DNA of 64,000 bases from Silene latifolia (lineage: Eukaryota > Streptophyta > Magnoliopsida > Caryophyllales > Caryophyllaceae), in contig NC_133538.1 in the NCBI RefSeq assembly GCF_048544455.1, forward strand, positions 24,819,469 through 24,883,468. Direction: 5' to 3'. The translations under genes and the position numbers were made by a program. Below the pieces are notes generated by a model. The model saw only the letters and a list, made by a program, of their open reading frames with translations, was not told where the DNA came from and searched no databases. This document shows positions 42,964-54,090 of the stretch, in pieces (position 1 is the stretch's first letter; each line of letters opens with the position of its first letter).

Positions 42964-43983
42964 TTAGGTAGGACCTTCCCGGTTGGGGCCAATTTGCCAA
43001 AGATTCTTTTCTTTTGTGTTTTGGAAGACTTTCCCGAGGACAAGGTCTCCTACCCTGAATACCCTGGCTTTGACAGTCTTGTTATAGCTTTTCGCAACTC
43101 TTTGCTGGTATGCTGCTAATCTGATGCTGGCTGCATCTCTTAGCTCTTCTGTTAGGTCCAGGCTGTCCTCCATTAGAGGTATATTGCTTGTTATTGTATT
43201 CAGGCCGCATCCGGTGATGGAACGTCCACCTCACTGGGATTACGCTTCACATCCATAGACCAAGGAGTAGGGGGTTTGGCCTGTGGATGTTTTTGGTGTG
43301 GTTCTTCACACCCAAAGGACCAGGGGGAGTTCTTCACCCATCTGCCTTTCCTTTTTCCACTTTTTCTTTATGCACTGATTACCACCTTATTACTTTGGAT
43401 TCTCGCTTGACCGTTGGCTTTTGGATATCCTGGTGTGGATGTCACCAGTTGATGTTCCATTGAGCACGTAAGGCTGTTTCTTTTTCCCACAAATTGCGTG
43501 CCGTTATCACATACTATTTCAGAGGGGATGCCATATCTACATATGATGTTGTGTTTAATGAATGCTATGACATCCTTCTCCTTGACTTGCCTGTATGATT
43601 CAGCTTCTATCCATTTGGAGAAGTAATCAGTCATTGCTAACATGAAAACCTTTTGTCCGGGCGCTTGAGGTAGTTTTCCTACTATATCCATGCCCCACTT
43701 CATAAATGGCCATGGTGCGGATATGGAATGTAGTTCCTCGATGGTGATGGATATATGGTCCGTGAATCGACAAGCTTTGCATTTAGAGCTAAAATCCGTG
43801 CAATCGGCTCTCAAGGTAGGCCAATAATAACTTTGTTAAGTACTTTGCTTGCCAGGCTTCTTCCACCTTTGTGATTTCCACAGTATCCTTCATGGATTTC
43901 TGATAATATCTGCTCAGCTTCCTGTGGTTCCAGGCATCTGAGGTAGGGCCCGGCCTGCGATTTCTTAAAAAGCACGTTGTCAA
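42964..43983 (-). pseudogene. R6 integrase, broken
   Basis: The order on the minus strand is a fragment with the end of the zinc module (CKACRF), the core with MKWGMDIVGKLPQ and IVCDNGTQFVG (first two acidic residues present), then YPKANGQA. The segment that should hold the catalytic Glu is altered by small insertions. The C-terminal part continues at 43173-42964 (ELRDAASIRLAAYQQR, RVGDLVLGKVF). Several frame changes divide it, so no active enzyme is possible. Confidence 0.75.
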
Positions 43984-44388
43984 TAATAGTATATGAAGCA
44001 GCTTTTATTTTTAGTGCTCTGGCATCTTGCTTATTTAAGGGAAGGATTCCTTGTTGTAGCCAGTCATAGTAGGGTTTTGTCCAAGAATTAGCAATGTAGA
44101 TTGGGAAACTCTCATCTTGTTTATTTATTGCAGGTTATAATAAATGCACGATGGGTATTTTGTCGAAGTCAAGGGGACTGAAGTTGGATCCTAGGCCGGC
44201 TAGAGCATCGGCCTGGTATTCAAATCCCAGGAATTTGGTCAATATTAAAATTTCGAAATTTACTTTTTAAAATTTGGACAACGTCCAGATAAAGCATCAT
44301 CTTGGGGTCTTTTGCAGTATATATCCCATTTACTTGGTTGGAGATAAGAAGGGAATCGGTACGTACCTTTAGGTTTTGCACACCAAGG

Positions 44389-44832
44389 TCAATACATACC
44401 TTTAATCCTATTTATCGTGGCTTCATATTCTGCCTCATTGTTGGTAGCCTCAAATGCACAGCTTATAGCCTGTACTATCTTATCCCCCTGTGGCGATTTT
44501 AGTACTAACCCTAGTCCTGTGCCCCTCATGTTGGCTGCACCATCGACGAATAGGGTCCATTCTAGGTCTGTTTGGTCGCTGGTCAGTTTATTCACTTCTT
44601 TTATTAGGTCGGGTTCTAGGGTCGGACTAAAATCAGCCACAAAATCAGCTAATGCTTGTGACTTAATTGCTGTCCTTGGTTCAAATGTTATATTGTATGT
44701 GCTTAGCTGGACTGACCATTTGCACATTCGTCCGGACAGTTCTGGTTTCCTGAGTACAGATTTGATAGGGAGATTGGTTCTGACTATTATTGGGTGACTT
44801 TCAAAATATGGTCTCAATTTTGTGCAACTCAT
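44389..44832 (-). pseudogene. R6 RNase H end and archaeal-type RNase H
   Basis: The N-terminal part (FESHPIIVRTNLPIKSVL, KWSVQLSTYNITFEPRTAIK) is the end of the Ty3-type RNase H and tether. Then LFVDGAANMRGTGLGLVL and NNEAEYEATINRI are the first two blocks of the archaeal-type RNase H with both acidic residues kept. The remainder is lost in frameshifts. A dual RNase H marks the Tat lineage. Confidence 0.75.
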
Positions 44833-44897
44833 AATTAAAGCTAAAACATATTTTTCAAGTAAGCCATACCTGATCTCTGCATCCAGTAGACTTTTAC

Positions 44898-46069
44898 TTA
44901 CATAGTAGACAGGGTGCTGTTGTCCGTCTGCTTCTTTGACCAGACCGCACCGACAAAGTTTGTGGACTGATGTATCTTTGTCAGGGGTTCATCTTTGACT
45001 GGTTTTGCCAGCAAGGGGGGAGAGGATAGATATATTTTCAAGTCTTCAAAGGCAGCCTGATGATCAGGGGTCCATTGGAAGTCCTTGTTCTTCCTTAGCA
45101 GGTTATAAAACGATTTGCATCTTTCTGATGATCTTGAAATGAATCTGTTCAGGGCTGCTATTCTTCCAGTCAGCTTTTGTATGTCTTTGACTGTCTTTGG
45201 TGGTTCTAGCTCCAGGATAGCTTTGATCTGTTCAGGGCTGGCTTCTATTCCTCTTTTTGTCACCATGTAGCCCGGAATTTGCTGTGAGACTCAAGTGGCA
45301 TTTTTGTGGGTTGAGCTTCATATTGAATTTTTCCAGTATTTGAAAGGCTACTTCCAGGTCTTTGACGTGGTCTTCTGCCTTTTTTGATTTGACTACCATG
45401 TCATCTATGTAGACTTCCATGGTGTCTCCTATCTGATCTTTGAACATCATGTTGACTAGCCTTTGGTAGGTTGCACCTGCATTTTTTAATCCAAAGGGCA
45501 TAGCAGTATAACAATATATACCTCTTTCAGTGATGAAAGCTGTGCTTTCCTGGTCTGTCATTGGTGCATTTTTATCTGATTGAATCATTGGTATCCATGA
45601 ATGTCAACATTTCGTGGCCTGCAGTGGCATCTACCATTGCATCGATGTGTGGTAGGGGAAATGGATCTTTTGGGCAGGCTTTGTTTAAGTCGGTGTAATC
45701 TACGCAGACTCTCCATTTGCCATTTTTCTTTTGGACGACTACCACGTTTGCAAGCCAGTCAGGGTACATTACTTCCCTGATCATTCCCATGTCCAGTAGC
45801 TTGTCAACTTCTTGGTTGATGATTTCGTGCCTCTCTGCAGCAAATTTTCTTCTCTTTTGCTGTACAGGCTTAAAGGATTTGTCAATGTTCAACTTATGAG
45901 TAATAACATCAGCATCTATACCAGTCATATCAAAATGTGACCAAGCAAAACAAGACATTTTAGTTTTGAGAAAGCTGACCAGATTTGGTCTGATTGAGTC
46001 GGGTGCATCGACCCTACAAGTACTTTCTGTCGGGGAATTCGGGTCTAATGTGACTTCTCCTGTTTCCAT
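44898..46069 (-). pseudogene. R6 reverse transcriptase, frameshifted and deleted
   Basis: The minus-strand blocks in order are: MIREVMYPDWLANVVVVQKK and VDYTDLNKACPKDPFPLPHI (46069-45572), then MPFGLKNAGATYQRL and the catalytic VYIDDMVVKS (45588-45232), then the connection domain ALNRFISRSS and WTPDHQAAFEDLK (45266-44898). The part between the FMD motif and QESTAFITERG is partly lost. Frame changes separate all three pieces. Confidence 0.8.
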
Positions 46070-46126
46070 CTGTGTTTGTGCTATATATTCTTCCCTGACA
46101 GGTGACTTTAATTGCTATGCAAGGAC

Positions 46127-46870
46127 TTACCTCGACTTTGAGGGTTTCAAAGCCTGAGTGTAACATTCCTGAGCCGTCCTTTGTTCTCCTCTGATGGTGG
46201 TTATCCCCCATTCTGTTGGGATTTTCACGCATTGATGGTATGTTGATGGGATTGCTTTGACATTGTGGATCCATGGTCTGCCCAGGATTACATTATACGA
46301 GGATAGGCAATCCATTACTCCAAATCTCTCATATGAAGCCACGCCTTCCACATAGGTAGGCAAGCTGATTTCTCCCAAGGTGTTCTTTGTTTCTCCACTG
46401 AATCCAACCAGGACGCTGGATTTCTTGATGATCTTCCCTTCGTCTATTTTCATAGCTTTAAGGACGTCAAGCATCACCAGGTTGATTGAGCTGCCTTCGT
46501 CTATCAGGATTCTTGACACCTTTGTTGTGCCGATTTGCATGGTGATTACCAGGCTGTCATGGTGTAGATCTGATATTCCTTGCAGATCCGAGTCATCAAA
46601 GGTAATAGCAGGCAATGACTTGGGCCTGGGAGGAGGTTGGACTCTGGACTCCCTGGATATTCTTTTGGCGGCTGAGCTGGTCAGTCCACAGATTTCTGAT
46701 CCTTCATTTATGAATTTGACTTCATAGATGGGAGGAGGAGGAGGAGGGTCTTTGCTGCTTCCTGGGTCTCTCTTGTTTTGTCCTTCATCTTTGTTCTTTG
46801 GCTGCTGGATTATGTCTTTCAAGTAGCCTTTCTTTAGAAGATATGCCACCTGTTTCTGAGCCGGATGCAT
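46127..46870 (-). CDS. R6 protease region
   Basis: 247 residues. After a Pro/Lys-rich linker the retropepsin active site reads ILIDEGSSINLVML, with DEGSS in place of DDGS or DTGA, a form seen in Tat proteases. VILGRPWIHNVKA is the C-terminal motif. It is followed by the RT frame and preceded by the gag end. It appears whole as a domain, but since neighbours are broken the methionine at 46870 is only the first in frame. Confidence 0.65.
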   Translation of the reverse strand: MHPAQKQVAYLLKKGYLKDIIQQPKNKDEGQNKRDPGSSKDPPPPPPIYEVKFINEGSEICGLTSSAAKRISRESRVQPPPRPKSLPAITFDDSDLQGISDLHHDSLVITMQIGTTKVSRILIDEGSSINLVMLDVLKAMKIDEGKIIKKSSVLVGFSGETKNTLGEISLPTYVEGVASYERFGVMDCLSSYNVILGRPWIHNVKAIPSTYHQCVKIPTEWGITTIRGEQRTAQECYTQALKPSKSR

Positions 46871-46992
46871 TCTTCTGTGGTGTGTCCGATGTCCTGATGG
46901 AAGTCACACCATCTTGTTGGATCTTTCCTGGGGTTGTCGGATTTCTTTGGCCATCTGACTGTAACTCCCAGGTTTTCCAGGCGTTTGATTAA

Positions 46993-48141
46993 TCATGCAG
47001 TATTAATAGAGAAGTTATATTCAGGAATAGTTGGAAGGCTAGAAAGGTTACCTTTATGTTCTTGTGCCATATTGACTTCGGATCGTTCGGGCCTGGAATA
47101 GGGTCTTGATCTGGGATTGCCTCCTTTATGGTAGGAGCTTTTCCTGTTAGTATGTCCATAGCCTTGCTTTCCTCCGGATGAGTTCGTCCTGAAGTTGAGG
47201 TCTTCTTCTAATCTGACATGCTCTAAGGCGATGGATTGAACAGTGGCAAAGGTTGGACATGCTTTCTTGGTCGGATCTGCATAAATGTCACTCAGCGGGA
47301 CTCCTTGGCTGAATGCTTCTACCGCTTGTTTCTTCATCGCATCCGGGAATGGCCACCTTTTCTTTGACAAATCGGCCAGGAATTCTTTGAGAGATTCTTC
47401 GAAGTTGCTTTATCCTGAGCAGTTCTTGGGTCTCTTGGCCATATCTCTGCTACTTGCGAATTGTTGATTGAAGGCATTGATCAATTCTGCAAAATTCTTG
47501 ATACCTCCATTTGGGAGATTGATGAACCATTGTAATGCCGCTCCGGTCGGGTTGTACCAAAGCCTTTGCACATGCGGACTTGCCGAGTTCACTTTGGGTA
47601 TTGAGGCGACCAACATTTTTGTTTGAATATGGCAACATGATTTTGTGAATCGAGGTTCCATCATAAGTTCTCATGGACGAACAAGAAATTTCTTGGGGAG
47701 ATCAATCTTTGCAATTTCATCTGCAAAGGGTGAATCTGCAAAGTCATCAACTTCTACTTGACCACGAGGTCCGGCACTCGGGTATATTTTCTATTTTGTT
47801 GTGGAGTTTTGGATTTCTGAAGCATAGCCATCATTATTGCTTTGCTTGATTTTGTTTGTCTCTTCATTGGGAATGGTTGGGGTACCGGATGATGTATCCT
47901 TCTCCGGGGTTCCAAAATTGGAGAAGTCTATGTTTTTGATAATGGATGAGAATGGGGTTCCTGGTTCGAATCTGGTCTTGGAGCCCGAAGCCTGATTTTC
48001 CAATTTCTTCTTCAGGCTAGACTCAGATTCCTTCAGCCTATTGATTTACTCAGCCCGGCTGAGCGCCCTCTCTTGGATTGTTTCCAATTCTTTGATCTTG
48101 GTCAAGGCAGCTAATTGTTGTTCTGCGGTGAGTTCCACCAT
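46993..48141 (-). pseudogene. R6 gag, broken
   Basis: The start is placed at 48141 (MVELTAEQQLAALTKIKELE), close after the primer site. A stop lies in the Glu-rich coiled coil (about 48049), and the frame goes on to 47791. The capsid part (YNPTGAALQWFINLPNGGI, then FNQQFASS) is in 47664-47410. The following frame 47370-46993 has QGVPLSDIYADP and a basic Ser/Arg/Gly-rich end. No zinc knuckle is clear. Three or more breaks. Confidence 0.7.
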
Positions 48142-48203
48142 TTTTGTGTGTGAATATTAAATGAAAGATGATAAGGAGAATTTTATTGGTTGAAGAACTA
48201 GAT

Positions 48204-48221
48204 GCCCCACGGTGGGCGCCA
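48204..48221 (-). promoter_or_regulatory. R6 primer-binding site
   Basis: The minus strand reads TGGCGCCCACCGTGGGGC two bases from the right LTR. This form is common in plant gypsy elements; I do not assign the tRNA. Confidence 0.7.
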
Positions 48222-48223
48222 AT

Positions 48224-48916
48224 TGTTTTAGCAGGATTTTCCCTGAATGGGTCCGGCTTGTTTGAAGAATAAGATGGGTATCTAGCTCTATATGTTTGGA
48301 GTATTTATAAATGAATTACAAAGAAAGACTATGTAAAAAGAATATTGCTTATGCTATTTGAATAAACTGAATATAAGTTTGGTAATTGGATGATCGTAAA
48401 ATAATAAGTAGTGAAGTAATCTTATATTGATGAATCGTGAATCAATTTACAAATGCTAGATCAGAATATTTATAGTCATAATTATGAACGTTGTATTGAT
48501 CTCCAACGTTCTTCTCTTTTGTCGGGGTTGTTGCTTGGATTAATAGGCGCATTCCCTATTAATTCGGTTGACTGGTTCTTCTCCAACTGATTCTTAGCCT
48601 TTTCCCCTTTTGCACGTCTAAGTTCATGGGTGATGTAGTCCCATAATTAGTCTTGGTCTTCCTTGAGAATAGGACACGGTTATTTGACTCATACAACGTA
48701 TTTCTTGTTTATCTTCTTAATCCAAATTTGCTTTAATAATCGCCAAGCTATTCTATCTTGACCATCGGGCTTCTCTTCCAGGATTTAGTAGCCTGCTTGC
48801 CATAATATTCTTCAACAGCTAAATAATAGTTAGATTTGTCCGGTCTTTGTTTTCTTCAATCAGCCTTGTAAGGTCAGGCCAGGTTATGGTCAGGTCAGGT
48901 TAATCTGGGCCTAACA
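48224..48916 (-). repeat. R6 5' LTR (right copy)
   Basis: 693 bp, next to the primer site, with the TATA box at 48467-48474 on the minus strand. The GGTAT duplication follows. Confidence 0.9.
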
Positions 48917-49327
48917 GGTATTTTAAAACCTTTTATTTCATTTCTTTACATTTTCAAAACAAACATATTAGTCACCAACATGAAGTCATCCTTGGTTCTA
49001 CATACCATGTCAGATTTTAACCCGAGTACGATGATGAGTATCGACTAATTATATTCAAATGAACTTAAAACAATTAGTTCATAATTATTTTCAAAACTAT
49101 TCATGTCAAGCTCATAAAGTCGAACCCGACATCGAATATCGTCAAAAACAATGATGATTATTCAAGTCTCGTTCCTCAAATCAACATAAATACGACCTAA
49201 ACGGTCCTTTCAAACCAAGACGGGTTCAAATACCCATTTTTCAATGCGTTTTATAAACGTTTTTCAAATGGTCAGGGCATGGCATATAACCGTTGACTAA
49301 CCCGCGCCTAAACAGGCCTTTTCTTTC
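48917..49327 (+). repeat. R5 3' LTR, second segment
   Basis: It matches the R5 5' LTR from about 22130 to 22543 and carries the R6 duplication GGTAT at the left and the R7 duplication CTTTC at 49323-49327. Confidence 0.9.
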
Positions 49328-49476
49328 TGTAGATACCTGTATCCGTCAATATTGGAATTTATAGAGAACCCGACAAACACCCGATGATGATAGGACACAT
49401 GTATTCTTTAGTTGTCATTGTCATTATTTGGGCTCGTTTTACGATGTAGAATGAGCGTTGTCGACGAAGTATTTTA

Positions 49477-49790
49477 CTCCCTCCTATTCTATATATTCTT
49501 CCCTATTTCCTAAAACGGATTATTCAGGTTTTCTTCCCCTTTCTTATTTTGGAAACTTTTACTCTTATTTTATTCATTTCTCTCTCCTATCACCAAACCT
49601 CACACAACTCTTTTGCTCATATTTTATTACTTTCCTTAATATTTTGGCCCCACCATTTTTTATTTAACTCATAATTATTCATCCCTCTCTCCTACTACCA
49701 AACCCCACCCAACTTTTTCCTCTTATTTTATTCTTCTCCTTAATTCTCGTGCCCACAAACAAAGGGAAGAATACATAGAATTGGAGGGAG
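49477..49790. mobile_element. Stowaway-like MITE in the R7 5' LTR
   Basis: 314 bp with inverted ends CTCCCTCC and GGAGGGAG, extending inwards through TATTCTAT-type and AGGGAAGAAT-type text, flanked by TA on both sides (49475-49476 and 49791-49792). The 3' LTR of R7 lacks it, which gives the empty site and shows it came after R7. It encodes nothing. Confidence 0.9.
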
Positions 49791-50581
49791 TATTAATTTA
49801 AATGATATTTAAATTAAATGTTTTTTTTAAAGTGAATTCATTTTATTGTTTTAATTTGAATTTATTTTCTTAAATTTATTTTATTGAAAATAAAATATAT
49901 TTTTGATTTGAAAAATCATTCTTTAGTTATTTGATTTGAAAAATCAATTTATATCGTTTATAAACCGTATTTGAAGAACTCAATTTTTTACGATGGTTTT
50001 ATACGCGATTTTTGAGCTCGTTTTCTACTTGATTTGGGCTCGATGTTCGACGCACTTTCGGCCCAATCCCCTCTCCTCCAACCCGTGTTCAAATCCCAGC
50101 CAAAACCCACCACAAAACCCTGGCTTAGCCCTCCCAAATCACGTCCCAAACAGCCCAACACCACCTTCGGCCTCTGTTTTGCGACCCCAAATCCGACACC
50201 AAAACTGCCCGTATTCGACTCCAATGCGACCCATATCTCACCTCCCACCTAGCCCATATATCAAGCTATAATTCCAAGCCCTTTCCCATGCAACCCACGT
50301 CCAAACTCCTTCACAAACCTCACGCAACAAGCAGCCCCCCTGTTTTCGTTCTCCAAACCCGAGCCCAATCAAACACTTCCAAACCCGCTCCAAACGGCTA
50401 CGAAACCCGTGCCCATGACCACCCATCCACACCTGACTATCCTAAACATATTACCATGCCTTGCCCACCAAGAAACACCCCTCAAAAGCCCTACACGAGC
50501 TCATGAAAGCTGCTGGACAGCAACAGCGAAGCAAACCGAGCCCGACTGCTTGTTGCTCCCTTTTACCCTACTTTAACTCCC

Positions 50582-50589
50582 TATAAATA
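50582..50589 (+). promoter_or_regulatory. TATA box of the R7 5' LTR
   Basis: TATAAATA in a C-rich context, the same as in the 3' LTR at 59520-59527. Confidence 0.6.
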
Positions 50590-52976
50590 CCTCCCCTCTG
50601 CCATACTTTCATTCCTATAAGTTCTCCATACATACTAACGTCACTCACAAGCATTAAACTCAAGAAACAAACCCTAATTGCCTCTCAAAACCCTCGACAA
50701 AACCGAGACATCCAAACTGAAACAGTTTGTGTCTCTCTCGAAATACAATTCGTTTCCCTTTCAAATCTCCATTAAAATTCGAGTTTCTTGTTCCTAATTA
50801 ACCACATAACATCCATCTACATCTTAGACAAAGATTCACGAGCCAAATTGACCTTGAGAGTACACGAATCCCCTCGAAAAACAGAGTGTCATACACTCTG
50901 TTTTTTGTGACTTTCTGTCTGTCCAGTTCTGTTTGTGCTCGTTTTTCGTGCCCAATAACTCAGAACGAGCGTGGTTTGTTTTAAGATCTTTGTTCTCCTC
51001 TCTTTCTAGTTTTCAAAACATCTTTTAAATCTAATTTTCACCGTGAAACGAGTGAGAAATCGCAGTTTGAAAGTTGCTGTCCAGATTTACAAAAAACGTG
51101 TTGTTTGCTTTGTTCCTTCGTCGACGACGGCCTCTCGAGATAAAATCTACCATCGATTACGAACCAAGACGGTGTCAATGATACATGTAGGTTGAGGGTG
51201 CATCAAATCTTCCTCCTCTCCTTTTTATTTCGTTCTTTTATGTTTATTTTTTATTGTTCGTTTTACGTTGTTTATCGTTTTGTTTGTCGTTTGATATCGT
51301 TAACTATGAAACTAGTTTAGTCCGAGTATGAGTTAAAGTACCACCACGAATAACCGCATTGACTTGAGATGGGAAAGAAATCCGCCACATCGGTCGGTCG
51401 TATCCCCCATCTCATTTACATATCCTCGTGTTCAAGGTAGGGCATTAATAAAACGAATCCTAACTTCGTTCCTCGCTTTTGACCCCTTGCTTGTTTCGTT
51501 CAATTCGACCTACCCTAGGACCCGTTGCATGTTAATTCGACCCCTGTTTGTTAACATATGATTCGTTTAGACGACTTCAGATCGATTAAATAACCTAATT
51601 AGACATGTTAGGGTGCTTCGACACAAGCATTAAAATCGACCAACAATTCTATAACCTAATTGAATGCATCTCTCTTTTCACCTAATTTCTCGCTAGTATA
51701 AGAGTGCGTGATTAGCACCTTCTTATTAACACTCGACGATTTAACTTAATTAGCGAACTTGACCTAATTCGACCCTTTTAGGCCGTGTAGAACACTCGGT
51801 TTCAGGCGAAGCCTTCTGACCTCTTTATCATCAATTTCTAATGTATATCCTATATCGCTTTGCAAATCTATCTAACCTAATGAACCTAACCTAGGAACTA
51901 GGGTGGCCGTGCCTGGGGCCGTGTGCTTGGCCGTGCCTTTTGTCATTCTTGCTTCATCTTTATATCGTTTATTCATCGTTGTTTTGTATTTTGTAATTAC
52001 CTTTTGCTTATCGAGTCGTCTCTTGTAATTCACTTGTAATTAGTTTTCTTTTGGGTCGAGTCAATCGATTTATAAAAACCTTAGTCTTATTTGGTTATAT
52101 TGTTGTGCTCCAATTCATGTAAGAGCGTAGTAAATCGCATGTTGTTTAAAGCAACATGGCCCGATTTATGCTAATGCATACTTTGGTGTGTGACCCAATG
52201 TCTAATTCGATAAGATTAAGCGAAAGCACGCATTACGAGGAGTGACCCAAGGCCGTGAGTTATGTAAACCGTGGGCCACCCCTTTGTGCACGTTTTCCTA
52301 GGCCGAATGGCCATGTGTCGTGTATGGTGTCGTATATAGCAATTGTATTTAGATCGAGTTGTATCTCTAAATTCTCGTTGTGTCGGCATGAAATGCCTGG
52401 GTTGTAATAGGGTAGATCCCAACAGCTCCCCCATTCCCCTTAAGCCTTGTTTGCTTTGGATGTTGTTAGATCAATCAACCCACATGCTAAATTACAACTT
52501 TGACAAAGTTAGTTTAGTTGCATCTAAATCGACATAGAAACCTCACATGCTAGGGTTTTAAAACGATGTTTGCATATCATATATCGTAGTAGCTACGACC
52601 TTGTTTGAAATCCGAAACTTGACTTAGTAGAGGCCGTTATTGACGGGCAGGGTTAGGTGTCCTTATGGGCTTCCTAACACGTACCCTCACCCCTTACTCA
52701 AGATCTATGGTTTGTGGATCCGTCTAAATACCATTGGATTACGAGAGTCATTCAAATCGAGTGATATAGGGTACAAGTCTTTATCTTTAATCACTCGTAG
52801 TCGATTGGCTTTATGCTTTTCGATGAAAGGTGTAAAGTTGACTTGAACGGTTCCAAGTTCCCATAAAACTTGGTGGCGACTCTAATTTGTCTAAATTCGA
52901 TTCGAAAGAACCTCGAGTCGATTATGCCTAGTGTGGATCCCGCGGACACAGTTCCGCGGGCGTTGTCCACACGATT

Positions 52977-52992
52977 TGGCGACTCATGGGGA
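52977..52992 (+). promoter_or_regulatory. R7 primer-binding site, altered tRNA-Arg type
   Basis: TGGCGACTCATGGGGA lies five bases after the LTR. Compared with R5 it lacks two central bases. Confidence 0.65.
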
Positions 52993-54090
52993 AAAGAGGA
53001 CTAGTTACACTTTGTTTCTAGGGTCTTTTCCTCCGAGGTGAAACTTGAAAAGAAAGTATTGGAAAGTAAAACATTACTCGTAGTGCTACGATTCATGCAT
53101 AAACCCTTAAGGACTTTCCCGGGCCGTCCCAGCCCTTCTTTGTGACGCGTGGGGGGCCACGTCCCACTATGCCAGGAACTTGCACATTGCTTGCTTCCGC
53201 TCCGCCTCGTCGTCGTTCTTGATGGTGGGGATGCTCTTCTAGGTACTCTACCTAAAGGCCCTTGCTCTGTAAGACCCAAAAAGGATGGAGGGCATAGATC
53301 TTCTTGTAGAAGACTTGCCAAGACTTAGAGATATCTAGGAGCATACATCGATATAACATGAGAATGACAATGTGCGAAATGAATTTCCCGAGTCTTTTCA
53401 AATTTTCCGTATCGATTTCAAAACCGAACTTTTGAACAACTTACTTTCAAAATAGCATGGTTTTAAAAACGCGGAATGCTGCCCAAGTAGGACTAGATTT
53501 TTCGGCCCAAAATAAGCTTTTATAGCCGGCATGCTGCCCATTTTAAATCTCATTTTCAAATCGATTATTCGTTTTTTTCAAATTCAATCCAAAATGTTTC
53601 TCGAACCTTAACCAAGCATGAAATGCGTCGAGTCGTGTCCGGGTCCTGGCCGTGTTAGGCTAGGCGTGTTTTGCCCCAAGAGTCTAGAACACGACCTTGT
53701 TGGGTCACCCAAGCTCACCTCTTGGGCTTCGAGTCATGTGTGTCGACCAATTGGTCTAGGATAGTCCACAAAAACGTCCAAGCTAGGCCATTTAGGGCGT
53801 TTCACTTAAACCTATGGGCTGTGTTAGTCCAATCATGGGTTTAGTCACACCGGGTCCAATTTAGAATCGAGCTATGACAGCTTGAGTCATGTCGTTTTTT
53901 CGAGTCTAAAATGAATCGAGGTCTAAATTCAACCGTGAGTCGAACCTTTTGGTTAGTCAGTCTTAAGTCGAGTCTTTGCTTGAGTCAAGTTGGTGTCGTG
54001 TCCTTAAGTGTGCAGGGGCTCTTACATTTGAATATTGACTCGGTTCGGGGTTTTCTTGTAGAAAGGTCGCCAAAAACCCGACTTCAAGCA
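52993..54090 (+). other. R7 leader, non-coding
   Basis: There is no gene between the primer site and gag. The gag frame is open back to 53911, but that part has no similarity to R5 gag and is treated as leader. Confidence 0.6.

Larger units (their letters stand above)
39011..48916 (-). mobile_element. R6: Tat-type element, decayed, with antisense gene
   Basis: LTRs at 39011-39699 and 48224-48916 begin TGTTTTAGCAGG and end GCCTAACA in plus orientation. The target duplication GGTAT is at 39006-39010 and 48917-48921. The primer site next to the right LTR and the order of domains show minus orientation: gag, protease, RT, RNase H, archaeal-type RNase H, integrase, then a gene in the opposite direction. 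The LTRs are much alike, with several one- or two-base gaps, yet the coding region has many frameshifts. R6 sits in the 3' LTR of R5. Confidence 0.92.
49328..52971 (+). repeat. R7 5' LTR
   Basis: 3644 bp including the MITE at 49477-49790. TATAAATA is at 50582-50589 within CCCTATAAATACC. At the 3' end the arms CCCGCGGA and TCCGCGGG, and outside them TGTGGA and TCCACA, can fold into a hairpin containing the LTR terminus. The Pro/Ser-rich ORFs (about 49988-50506) are chance frames of a C-rich stretch. Confidence 0.9.

Noticed and set aside
49988..50506. Pro/Ser-rich ORFs in the R7 LTRs
   Set aside because: They lie in a C-rich part of the LTR around the TATA box, differ in frame between the two LTRs, and have no known domain.
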